Origin: CAZXNF01 sp050741255
GTDB lineage: Bacteria > Pseudomonadota > Gammaproteobacteria > Burkholderiales > SG8-41
Direction of reading: 5' to 3'
Assembly: GCA_050741255.1 (NCBI GenBank)
Contig: JBOIEQ010000016.1
Location: forward strand, 1-45,271
DNA length: 45,271 nucleotides
The notes below the pieces were generated by a model. It ran no database searches. It was not told the DNA's origin and worked only from the letters and a program-made list of their open reading frames with translations. Below are positions 16,091 through 23,429 of the stretch, in pieces. Both the position numbers and the translations under genes were made by a program. Numbering within the stretch: the stretch's first letter is position 1; each line of letters begins with the position of its first letter.

Positions 16091-17152
16091 ATGACCTTTC
16101 TGTGGGGAAAACTTCTCTGGATGCTGCTGGGCGTGCCCGCCCTCGTCGCCGCCTACGTCCTCATGGTGGCCCGCAAGCGGCCCGCGCTGCGCTACTCCAG
16201 CCTCTCGCTCGCCCGCGCGGCGCTCGGCAAGGCCAACCGGATGCGGCGCCACATGCCGCCCGCGCTGCTGCTGCTCGCGCTGGTCGCGCTCCTCATCGCC
16301 GCCGCGCGCCCGGCCGCGGACCTGACTCTCTTCACGGAAACCCGGACGATCATCCTGGCGATGGACGTCTCGATGAGCATGAGCGCCACCGACGTGTCGC
16401 CCTCCCGGCTCGCCGCGGCGCAGGCGACGGCCAAAGCTTTCATCGCCGCGCTGCCCCAGCATGTGCGCGTGGGCATCGTGACCTTCGCCGGCACCGCGGC
16501 CATCGCGCAGGTGCCCACCCGCAACCGCCGCTACCTCGCCGAGGCGCTCGACCGCATCGCGCTCGATTTCGACACCGCGGTCGGCACCGGCATGATCGCC
16601 TCGCTGGTGGCGCTGTTCCCGACGGCCGGCATCGACGGCGAGTTCGACATCTTCGGCACCAGCACCTGGAAGGATGGCAACAACAACGTCGCGCAGCCGG
16701 TCGTGCCCGCGCGTAACAAGACCGTGCCGTTCCAGCGTGTGCCGGCGGGGTCGTACGAATCGGCGGCGATCGTGCTGCTGACGGACGGCCGCAGCGTATC
16801 GGGCATGGATCCGGTGGCGGCCGCGCGGTTCGCCGCCGACCGCGGCGTGCGCGTCTACACGGTCGGCTTCGGCACGCCGGCAGGGGCGGACATCGTCAAT
16901 GCGCGCGGCGAAACCATCAATGCCGGCTTCGACGAGCAGGCGCTCCGCTCGGTGGCGCGCCTGACGCAGGGCAAGTACTTCAACGCGGACTCGGCGGAGG
17001 CGCTGATGAAGGTCTACCAGCAGTTGACGCCGCAGATCGTCCCCGAGCGCAACCGCCAGACCGAGATCACCGTGTTCTTCACGGCGCTCGGCGCGGTGCT
17101 GCTGCTGGTGGCGGGGGTGCTCTCGCTCGCCTGGTACGGCAGGACGGCGTAG
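16091..17152 (+). CDS. VWA-domain membrane protein (BatA-like)
   Basis: A 353-residue protein with two N-terminal membrane helices (about 7-27 and 57-73), a von Willebrand A domain (about 85-310) and a C-terminal helix (about 326-348). The metal-binding MIDAS motif D-x-S-x-S is intact (Asp92, Ser94, Ser96), and LLTDGRS supplies the later Asp. This is the layout of BatA/BatB-type inner-membrane proteins, which usually sit beside a MoxR ATPase and a DUF58 protein. Neither is present here, so it is a stand-alone member. An insertion between the MIDAS core and the TDG motif (roughly 180-220, rich in Asn and Pro) is unusual. AAGGGG and AGGAGG lie upstream of the ATG. The 282 bases before it show no gene. 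Confidence 0.88.
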   Translation: MTFLWGKLLWMLLGVPALVAAYVLMVARKRPALRYSSLSLARAALGKANRMRRHMPPALLLLALVALLIAAARPAADLTLFTETRTIILAMDVSMSMSATDVSPSRLAAAQATAKAFIAALPQHVRVGIVTFAGTAAIAQVPTRNRRYLAEALDRIALDFDTAVGTGMIASLVALFPTAGIDGEFDIFGTSTWKDGNNNVAQPVVPARNKTVPFQRVPAGSYESAAIVLLTDGRSVSGMDPVAAARFAADRGVRVYTVGFGTPAGADIVNARGETINAGFDEQALRSVARLTQGKYFNADSAEALMKVYQQLTPQIVPERNRQTEITVFFTALGAVLLLVAGVLSLAWYGRTA

Positions 17153-17180
17153 CGCACTATTTAGCGCGCCTCGGCGCCGG

Positions 17181-18167
17181 TCAGGGCGTATCGACCAGCG
17201 GCACCTTCGCGTCGACGATGATCCGCGCGAATTTTTTAGACTCCGCGCGCAGGAACTCGCGGAACTGCTCGGGCGTCGTCGGCGCGGGCTCGAAGCCCAG
17301 CTCCTTGAATTTCGCCGTCAGCTCCGGCGTCTTCAGCGCCTGCACGATCGCGGCGTTCAGCTTGCGGATGACGGGATCCGGCGTGCCGGCGGGCGCGTAC
17401 ATGCCGAAAAAATTCACCAGCTCGAAACCCGCCATGGGCTTGTATTCGGCGATCGCCGGCACGTCCGGCAAGGCGGGCGAGCGGGTCAGCGACGTCACGC
17501 CGATCGGCCGGAGCTTGTTGCTCTGGATGAAGGGCAGCGAGGCGCCGATGCTGGCGAAGGTATAGGTCACGTGCTTGCCCGCCGTGTCGGCGAGCTGCTG
17601 CGAGGCGCCCTTGAACGGCACGTGCTGGGTGTCGATGCCCGCCATCTTGTTGAACATTTCGCCGGTCAGGTGCTGGGCATTGCCCACTCCGCTGGATGCG
17701 TAGCTCAACTTTCCGGGATTGGCCCTGGCGTAGGCGATCAGTTCCTGCACGTTCTTCGCCGGCACGTCCATGTTGACGGTCATTGCATTCGGCACCTTCA
17801 CCGCGTTCGACAGCGGCGCCAGTTCCTTGTCCGTGTCGTAGGGCATGGACTTGAACAGGTTGGGGTTGATCGCCATCTCGCCTGACGCCATCAGCAGGGT
17901 GTAGCCGTCAGGCGTGGCCTTGGCGACCGCGCCGGTGCCGATCATGCCGCTCGCGCCGACCCGGTTGTCCACGACCACCGACTGGTTGAAGGTCTTGCGC
18001 ATGTACTCGCCGATCAATCGCGCGGTGAGGTCGGTGCCGCCGCCGGGGGAGAACGGGACGATGATGCGGATCGGCTGGGCGGGATACTCCTGGGCGGCGC
18101 TCGCGCCGGCCAGCAGCAGCAACACCACGGCGCTCAGGCCGCGGACGTGCGAAAGGCGTACGCTCAT
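17181..18167 (-). CDS. Bug-family solute-binding protein
   Basis: A 328-residue protein with a signal peptide cut around ASAAQ (about residue 26). It shows VPFSPGGGTDLTARL, VVDNRVGASGMIG, TPDGYTLLMASG, KNVQELIAYARANPG, THVTYTF, LPDVPAIAEYKPMAG and a long C-terminal tail ending ARIIVDAKVPLVDTP. Two features stand out. The usual VPYKG is VPFKG, and the C-terminal K-W-x-K-(V/I) is KKFARIIVDA with an extended tail. It therefore belongs to a different Bug branch from most paralogues here. GGAGGA precedes the ATG. No neighbouring gene suggests its ligand. Confidence 0.92.
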   Translation of the reverse strand: MSVRLSHVRGLSAVVLLLLAGASAAQEYPAQPIRIIVPFSPGGGTDLTARLIGEYMRKTFNQSVVVDNRVGASGMIGTGAVAKATPDGYTLLMASGEMAINPNLFKSMPYDTDKELAPLSNAVKVPNAMTVNMDVPAKNVQELIAYARANPGKLSYASSGVGNAQHLTGEMFNKMAGIDTQHVPFKGASQQLADTAGKHVTYTFASIGASLPFIQSNKLRPIGVTSLTRSPALPDVPAIAEYKPMAGFELVNFFGMYAPAGTPDPVIRKLNAAIVQALKTPELTAKFKELGFEPAPTTPEQFREFLRAESKKFARIIVDAKVPLVDTP

Positions 18168-18272
18168 GGGGAACTCCTCCGAAAAACCAGCGCTGGGTGG
18201 ACCCGGTGGGCCCTTGTTATGGACGGCTGACGTTCATTCTACTTCGGCGCGCAACGCACACGCCCGCCGCGG

Positions 18273-18464
18273 CTAACCCGCCCGCGACACCAGCCAGTCC
18301 ACCAGCACCGCCACGCCATAGGCGATCAGCAAGGCCGAGCTGAAGATGACCGCGCCCCGCGTCAGCCCCTTCGGGATGCCGATGCCCTCCAGATAGCGCT
18401 TGATGTACCAGCTCGCGACGAAATATACGAAGGTGGAGACGACGATGCTCAGCATTGCAGGCAT
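18273..18464 (-). CDS. Small two-helix membrane protein
   Basis: A 63-residue product with two hydrophobic stretches (about residues 5-21 and 39-58) separated by a short basic loop (YIKRYLEGIGIPKGLTRG). Codon use fits the surroundings and the hydrophobic pattern is regular, which favours a real gene. The ribosome-binding site is weak. An internal ATG at 18455 is an alternative start. I know of no family. It stands between the Bug gene and the lipoprotein operon, all on the same strand. Confidence 0.55.
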   Translation of the reverse strand: MPAMLSIVVSTFVYFVASWYIKRYLEGIGIPKGLTRGAVIFSSALLIAYGVAVLVDWLVSRAG

Positions 18465-18522
18465 GCTGCCGGCCGCACGCCATCAGCGCACAACGAGCGG
18501 AATTGTTTACCCGGAGAAGCGA

Positions 18523-19185
18523 TCAGAAATCTTCTTGGTCTTTTTTGTAATAGTCGCTGTAGGGCCCAGCCGGAAGGCCCGTTCCCTTCGTATAAATCGC
18601 CTGCCGGTTTGCCTGCTGCGCGAGCGGCATGTAGTTCGGCGCTGCGCGGGTAATCGCCGCCACGATGGCGTTGGCAATCAGCCCCGCGAGGCCGTTATTG
18701 TTGTTCTGGGGTTGATAGACCACCTTTTGCTGGTTCTTCCAAAGCACCTGCTCCGTCGCGGTGCTCTTGAGGAGGTAGCTCAGCTCCACGACGACTGCCG
18801 TCGAGAAAATGGCATACTGGGCATGCCATTTCTCGATGGTGATGTAGAGGACGGCGTCAGCCCCGAACAACTGGCCCAATCGTTTCGGGCTGTTCGCATG
18901 CACCATGTCCGCGTCGCTCAGGCCATCGTCATCCATGACCGACTTGACCAGTCGCACGGGAAAAACGTAATACCCTTTTTCCGCCAGCGGACGGGACACG
19001 GTGGCCAGCAGGTAATCCGCCGCGTTGACCTCCACGCTCCGATTGATGGCAGGCACGATCAGGATGGAACGGGGGCTTTCCGTCTTCAGCGCCGAATAGT
19101 CGCTGCGCGTGGCCGGAACCGCGCATCCGCCCAGCACGCAGGTGGCCAGCAGGACCGCCCGGATATTCCGGCCCGGGAATGTCAT
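18523..19185 (-). CDS. DUF799 lipoprotein (GNA1162 family)
   Basis: From the ATG at 19185, which overlaps the previous stop as ATGA, the product has 220 residues. A lipoprotein signal ends in LGGC (Cys21). The body shows SILIVPAINRSVEVNAADYLLATVS and GADAVLYITIEKW, characteristic of DUF799, whose structural prototype is Neisseria GNA1162. It ends in a Lys/Asp-rich tail (DYYKKDQEDF). It is the last gene of a CsgG - PEGA-like - DUF4810 - DUF799 operon. The Neisseria locus NMB1162-1164 has the same order without the PEGA-like gene. The complex probably sits at the outer membrane, but its task is unknown. Confidence 0.9.
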   Translation of the reverse strand: MTFPGRNIRAVLLATCVLGGCAVPATRSDYSALKTESPRSILIVPAINRSVEVNAADYLLATVSRPLAEKGYYVFPVRLVKSVMDDDGLSDADMVHANSPKRLGQLFGADAVLYITIEKWHAQYAIFSTAVVVELSYLLKSTATEQVLWKNQQKVVYQPQNNNNGLAGLIANAIVAAITRAAPNYMPLAQQANRQAIYTKGTGLPAGPYSDYYKKDQEDF

Positions 19186-19556
19186 TTTTGTTCTGCCTCC
19201 GCTTTTTTGTTCGCCGCAGCCGACGCCGTGCGGATCATGGTGTCCATGAAATAGGCCGACTCGGGCCACAACGCCTTCTCTTTCTGAAAAAAAGTCACGG
19301 CCTCGGCGTTCTTGCCCTGCTGGTACAGCAGATAGCCGTACTCCGCATACATGCCCGGCGGGATCGGCCGCTTGGTCTGCTCGGAGGCCAGGATTACCCG
19401 GTCGAGCACCACGGCCAGTTGCGCGGCCCTGGTCGGGTCCTTGTAGTACGAGTACAGCGCCGGCTCGTAGCCGCCCCAGTTGTACTTTTGCGGCGGCGCG
19501 CAGGCCGACACCAGAACGCCGGCCAGCAAGGCAGCGGCAGTGTGGCCGAATTTCAT
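19182..19556 (-). CDS. DUF4810 lipoprotein
   Basis: This 124-residue protein has a lipobox LVSAC (Cys19) and the DUF4810 motif YNWGGYEPALYSYYKDP. A helical TPR-like repeat follows (GMYAEYGYLLYQQGKNAEAVTFFQKEKALWPES). Such proteins accompany CsgG-like and DUF799 lipoproteins. The ATG at 19556 overlaps the stop of the PEGA-like gene, and its own stop overlaps the DUF799 start, so all three should be made in fixed proportion. The role may be as an assembly or periplasmic adaptor in the complex, which is inferred. Confidence 0.88.
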   Translation of the reverse strand: MKFGHTAAALLAGVLVSACAPPQKYNWGGYEPALYSYYKDPTRAAQLAVVLDRVILASEQTKRPIPPGMYAEYGYLLYQQGKNAEAVTFFQKEKALWPESAYFMDTMIRTASAAANKKAEAEQK

Positions 19557-19867
19557 CGTGTCGCGAGGATGACGGTGATGGTGCGCGTTTCACCGTTGCT
19601 GATGAATATGCGCTCCGAATGAATCACCTGCCCGGCGCGTCTGACCTCGACCACATGCACGCCCTCTTCGACCACGAGCGCACCCGGGTTGCCGTCGTAC
19701 TGTTCGGAGACGCCGACCTCCAGGCCATCCACGACGATGATGGCGCCCATCGGCGCCCCCTTGATCACCAGCGCGGGGCGCGGCGACCCGGTTCTGACGT
19801 TGGTATCCGGCACCGAACAGGAAGCCAGCAGGATGACGACACCGCAACAGGCCAAAAATCTGCGCAT
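19553..19867 (-). CDS. Small PEGA-like lipoprotein
   Basis: The 104-residue product has a lipobox LLASC (Cys17) and then a single beta-rich domain. GAIIVVDGLEVGVSEQYDG and GVHVVEVRRAGQVIHSERIFIS resemble the PEGA repeat found in surface and periplasmic proteins. It starts two bases after the CsgG-like stop and ends in an ATGA overlap with DUF4810. The Neisseria version of this operon has no such gene as far as I recall, so it may be a lineage-specific accessory subunit. Assignment to PEGA is by eye and moderate. Confidence 0.75.
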   Translation of the reverse strand: MRRFLACCGVVILLASCSVPDTNVRTGSPRPALVIKGAPMGAIIVVDGLEVGVSEQYDGNPGALVVEEGVHVVEVRRAGQVIHSERIFISNGETRTITVILATR

Positions 19868-19869
19868 GG

Positions 19870-20862
19870 CTATTCCCTCGAGCCGGATACAAACACGGCG
19901 CCCTGCCCGGAACCCGCAAACGAACCGGAAACCAGTTCGGCGACGGAGCCTTCGTTGTTTTCGCTGTCACCGAAAAAGCTGACGACCCTGATCGTGCCGA
20001 GACTGGCGGCCGGCAGGGTAATGTTGAATCCGGTTTGGCCGCTTTTGACGGTTTCACCCTCCTGCATGACGGCAAGGACATCCCCGACCTTCAGACCCTG
20101 CTTCGGGCCGCCTGAAATATAAACAACGTTGCCGGTTGCCTTCAGGATGTCGGTTCGCCACAGGCGCTCCTCCAGCTTCTGGATCAGCGCGGTCTGCACG
20201 TCGGAGATCGCCGCTCCGATCGCCCGGTCGTTCAGGGTCCCGTCATACTCCGACCGGCTTCCGAAGCCGGCGACGCTTCCGGACTCGGTGCTCGCCTCGC
20301 CGGTTCCGGTGGCGCTGAAAAACACGAATCCGGTGCGCGCATCCACCAGGCGAATTTCCACCTTGGCGCGCGCGGTCTGGACCTTTGTGGAACTCAGGAA
20401 TCCGGAGGTTCCGCTCGTGCTCCGGCCAAACTCGGTAACCGAACCGAGAATGAGCGTATCGACGCCGATCAGGTTGTCTTCCCTGAGTATCCGCTGCTCG
20501 GCTTTCAACTGGCCCAGATCCGGGCGCTCGAACACCAGAAACTTGCGGGACGCCACCAGGCGCGTGGCCAGCATGTCGGACGCCTGTTTGCCCAGCGGAT
20601 CCAGGTTGTTGTCCACCTGGAAAGTCCGCCCATATCTCGTCTCGTTCGAAAACCGTCCGATGGCGATTTTTCGTTTGAGGATTTTTTCGGTGGGTTCGAG
20701 CGCCTTGCGCTGGGCCTCCACCTGCTGACTTCTCGTGGCCGGGGACTCGACCGGCTGCAAGGGAGGCGTGGTCACCGCACACCCGCCCAGCAGGGTCAAA
20801 AGAAAAAGCACAGCGGGCCCCGGCATCGGGAGCCGGCCATGCTGCACGGCCAAGGGTTTCAT
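19870..20862 (-). CDS. CsgG-family lipoprotein
   Basis: The 330-residue protein has a lipobox LLGGC (Cys28). A CsgG-like domain follows: RKIAIGRFSNETRYG, ASDMLATRLVASRKFLVFERPDLGQL, GVDTLILGSVTEFG and KVEIRLVDARTGFVFFSATGTGEA. CsgG itself forms the outer-membrane pore for curli export; distant relatives with DUF4810/DUF799 have no known cargo. The C-terminal third (about 240-330) carries an extra beta-rich segment with KQGLKVGDVLAVMQEGE. It is the first gene of the operon, with GAGAGG upstream of the ATG at 20862. A second ATG at 20826 has no ribosome-binding site. Confidence 0.9.
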   Translation of the reverse strand: MKPLAVQHGRLPMPGPAVLFLLTLLGGCAVTTPPLQPVESPATRSQQVEAQRKALEPTEKILKRKIAIGRFSNETRYGRTFQVDNNLDPLGKQASDMLATRLVASRKFLVFERPDLGQLKAEQRILREDNLIGVDTLILGSVTEFGRSTSGTSGFLSSTKVQTARAKVEIRLVDARTGFVFFSATGTGEASTESGSVAGFGSRSEYDGTLNDRAIGAAISDVQTALIQKLEERLWRTDILKATGNVVYISGGPKQGLKVGDVLAVMQEGETVKSGQTGFNITLPAASLGTIRVVSFFGDSENNEGSVAELVSGSFAGSGQGAVFVSGSRE

Positions 20863-20934
20863 TCGCCTAACCTCTCAACGCTTGCACAGACAGGAACACC
20901 GGAGGGTATTCGGTGGATGGGCACGGGTGCAGTC

Positions 20935-20986
20935 ATTCCCGGTCCGGGGAATAACTATCGCATCTCTCCACAATAAATTCCAGCGC
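20935..20986 (-). promoter_or_regulatory. Possible promoter and operator of the CsgG-like operon
   Basis: Read on the minus strand, TGGAAT and GATAGT boxes lie 17 bases apart (about 20982-20954). They are followed at once by the near-perfect 18-base palindrome ATTCCCCGGACCGGGAAT (20952-20935). Its position over the expected transcription start is where a repressor would bind. The start codon is about 75 bases further on. Box quality is moderate. Confidence 0.3.
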
Positions 20987-21086
20987 CTGCGCAAGACCAC
21001 CGCGCAAAGTAGCAACCCGTGATACGGGCCGGGCCGATGGAGGGTCTCGCCGGACGGGCAGTGGACGTCCGGCGGGCAATGCCGCG

Positions 21087-22058
21087 CTATTCCGGCCGGA
21101 TGCCCGCCTGCCCCGCCACGCGCTGCCACTTCTCGATCTCGGCCTTGATGAAGGCGGCGTGCTGCTCCGGGGTGTTGCCGACCGGGTCGGCGCCACGGTC
21201 CTGCAGATCCTTGCGGATCGCCGGGTCGTTCAGCACCTTCACGAGCGCGCCGTTCAGCTTGTCCACGACCGGCTTCGGCATGCCCGCGGGGCCGACCCAG
21301 CTGAAACCGCTGCTGACCACGAAGCCGGCCACGCCCGCCTCCTGCATCGTCGGCACGTCCGGGACCGAGGGCGAACGCTTGTCCCCGCACTGCGCGATCA
21401 TCCGAAGCCGGCCGGCGCGCACCTGCTCGATCACCACCGGGATGCTGGCGATGGTCATCTGCACGTGGCCCGCGACCGCATCCACGGTGGCGGGCGCAAC
21501 CCCCTTGTACGGCACGTGCACGAGCTTGATCTTCGCCTCGTAGTTGAGCAATTCACCCGCCAGATGCGCGAGCGTGCCCGGGCCCGCGCTGGAGAAGAAG
21601 ATCTGGCCCGGCCGCGCTTTCGCGAAGGCGATCAGGTCCTTGACGTTTTTCACCGGCAGCGAGGGATGCACCAGCACCGCGGCTGGAATGTCGACGACCA
21701 GCCCGAGCGGCGTGAAATCCTTCAGCGTGTCGTAGGGCAAATTCTTGATCAGCGCCGGATTGAAGAAGAAGCTCGCCGCCACGATCGCGGTCGTGTAACC
21801 GTCGGGCGGGCTCTTGGCCGTGATGTCGGCGCCGATCACGCCGCCCGCGCCAGGCCGGTAGTCGAGCACGAACTGCTGCCCGACCAGTTCACCCATCTTC
21901 GGCGAGATCACGCGGAACACGATGTCGCTGTTGCCGCCGGGCGCGGCCGGGTTGATGACACGGATGATCTTGCTGGGGAAGGCCGTCTGCGCCGCCGCCG
22001 GGGCGACGAACACCGCGGCCAGCACTGCCGGCAACCATTGCGCGCGATACCACTGCAT
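21087..22058 (-). CDS. Bug-family solute-binding protein
   Basis: A 323-residue protein with a signal peptide cut after PAAA (about residue 23). Landmarks are NPAAPGGNSDIVFRVI, VLDYRPGAGGVIGAD, PPDGYTTAIV, VKNVKDLIAFAKARPG, LVHVPYKGVAP, VPDVPTMQEAGVAGFV and a terminal KWQRVAGQAG. The first loop (PGGNSD) and the DYRPGAG segment differ from the GGxTD and DNRPGA of its neighbours, so it belongs to a separate Bug branch. GAGGAG precedes the ATG. It lies 77 bp after the start of the next Bug gene upstream, on the same strand, and the two may share a transcript. Confidence 0.92.
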   Translation of the reverse strand: MQWYRAQWLPAVLAAVFVAPAAAQTAFPSKIIRVINPAAPGGNSDIVFRVISPKMGELVGQQFVLDYRPGAGGVIGADITAKSPPDGYTTAIVAASFFFNPALIKNLPYDTLKDFTPLGLVVDIPAAVLVHPSLPVKNVKDLIAFAKARPGQIFFSSAGPGTLAHLAGELLNYEAKIKLVHVPYKGVAPATVDAVAGHVQMTIASIPVVIEQVRAGRLRMIAQCGDKRSPSVPDVPTMQEAGVAGFVVSSGFSWVGPAGMPKPVVDKLNGALVKVLNDPAIRKDLQDRGADPVGNTPEQHAAFIKAEIEKWQRVAGQAGIRPE

Positions 22059-22135
22059 CTCGACGTCTCCTCGTAGTGTCGGCAGCCGCCTCTACAGGGC
22101 GGGCCCGCCGGTGTTTCGCGCGGCCCGTGCCGCGG

Positions 22136-23152
22136 TCAGTCCGCCTTGATGTTGGCCGCCTTGACGACGGGGGCCCATTTGTCCAGTTCCTTCTTCATCA
22201 ACGCCCGGAACTCGTCCGGCGTGTTGGTGACCGGCTGCAGGCCCGAGTGGATCAACACCTGCGTGACTTTCGGACTGGCGACGGCGCGCACGATTTCCTT
22301 CTGCAGGCGGTCGATGATGTCCTTCGGCGTGTCGGCGGGCGCGAGGATGCCGTACCACTGCGTCATTTCGTAGCCGGGCAGGACTTCGGCGATCGCCGGC
22401 AACTCGCCGATCGAGCGCTTGAGCCCGGTGGTCGCGAGCGCGCGCATCTTGCCCGCGGTGACTTGTGGCAGCACCGCCGGACCGGAGCCGATCATCACCG
22501 TGCATTCGCCCGTCAGCAGGCCGAGCGCGGCGGGGCCGTTGCCCTTGTACGGCACCTGCACGAGCTTCACCTTCCCCAGCAGGTTGAAGAGCTCCATCGC
22601 GAGATGCGAGGGCGTGCCGGAACCGCCGGCGGCATAGTTCAGTTGTCCCGGCCGGGCCCTTGCCAGGGCGAGCAGTTCGCGCACGTTCTTCACCGGCACC
22701 GAGGGATGCACGACGAGCACGTAATCCGACACTGCGTTGAAGCTGATCGGGCTGAAGTCCTTCAGCGGGTCGTACGGCAGCTTGCCCAGGTTGGGCAGGA
22801 TCGAAAACGGCCCGCTGGTGCCGAGCACGAGGGTGTAGCCGTCGGGCACCGCTTTCGCCGCGATTTCGGAACCGATCGCGCCGTTCGCGCCGCCGCGCGA
22901 ATCGACGATCATCTGCTGGCCGAGCTGGTCGGACAGCGCCTGCGCCATGACACGCGCCACGGCATCGGTGCCGCCGCCGGGCGGGAACGGCGAGATCAGG
23001 CGTACCGGCTTCACGGGATAGGCCTGCGCGAGCACGGCGGGCGCGGCCAGCGCACACAGGATGGCAACGCAGCCGTGGGCGGCAAACAGCATCATTCCCC
23101 GCCGCTCGTCGTGGCAAAACACGGCGGTAACCCGCTGGCGATGCACGCGCAT
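22136..23152 (-). CDS. Bug-family solute-binding protein with long signal-peptide n-region
   Basis: I chose the ATG at 23152 because GGAGGA lies nine bases upstream. This gives 338 residues and a signal peptide with an unusually long basic n-region (about 20 residues, MRVHRQRVTAVFCHDERRG) before the hydrophobic core, cut near APAVLAQ. A start at the double ATG near 23095 would give a normal signal. The mature part shows FPPGGGTDAVARVM, IVDSRGGANGAIG, VPDGYTLVLG, KNVRELLALARARPG, VQVPYKGNGP and a terminal KWAPVVKAAN. VDSRGGA in place of VDNRPGA is uncommon. Confidence 0.9.
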   Translation of the reverse strand: MRVHRQRVTAVFCHDERRGMMLFAAHGCVAILCALAAPAVLAQAYPVKPVRLISPFPPGGGTDAVARVMAQALSDQLGQQMIVDSRGGANGAIGSEIAAKAVPDGYTLVLGTSGPFSILPNLGKLPYDPLKDFSPISFNAVSDYVLVVHPSVPVKNVRELLALARARPGQLNYAAGGSGTPSHLAMELFNLLGKVKLVQVPYKGNGPAALGLLTGECTVMIGSGPAVLPQVTAGKMRALATTGLKRSIGELPAIAEVLPGYEMTQWYGILAPADTPKDIIDRLQKEIVRAVASPKVTQVLIHSGLQPVTNTPDEFRALMKKELDKWAPVVKAANIKAD

Positions 23153-23333
23153 GTGGAACGCTCCTCCTGCTGTCGCCGGCGGGTCCGCGCGGTGCGGCGC
23201 GCCGGTCATTCGTCAATCGGCCTCGATGTTAGCAGCCTTCGTCAGCGTAGCCCTGCCACCTCCGCCACGGCGCCCCGGTCAGACCGCACGGGACCTTCCG
23301 CGCCCGGTGGCCGCTTGTGCGAACATAGTCGCG

Positions 23334-23429
23334 ATGCATCATCCGGAACCACCGTTGCCCCGCGGGGATCGCGCCTGCGCGTTCACGGGTTTTGCGTGGG
23401 CCGCCGCGCGGCAGGCGCCGCCGCATTGA
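23334..23429 (+). other. Short frame overlapping the MATE start, possible leader peptide
   Basis: An ATG-started 31-codon frame reading MHHPEPPLPRGDRACAFTGF... ends with a TGA at 23427-23429. That stop overlaps the TTG proposed as the MATE start (23426) in a TTGA arrangement, as in translational coupling. It could be a leader that delivers ribosomes to the weak TTG start. It could equally be chance, since it resembles no protein I know. Confidence 0.2.

Noticed and set aside
16091..17152. Aerotolerance (Bat) or MoxR operon
   Set aside because: The VWA protein resembles BatA, but no MoxR ATPase, DUF58 or second VWA gene is adjacent.
18523..20862. Curli secretion operon
   Set aside because: Only the CsgG-like protein resembles that system. 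No CsgA, CsgB, CsgE or CsgF gene is present, and the partners are DUF4810 and DUF799 lipoproteins.
22076..23425. Upstream half of the long frame ending in the MATE gene
   Set aside because: It lies opposite a Bug gene and has no membrane or domain features. MATE homology begins only near 23426.
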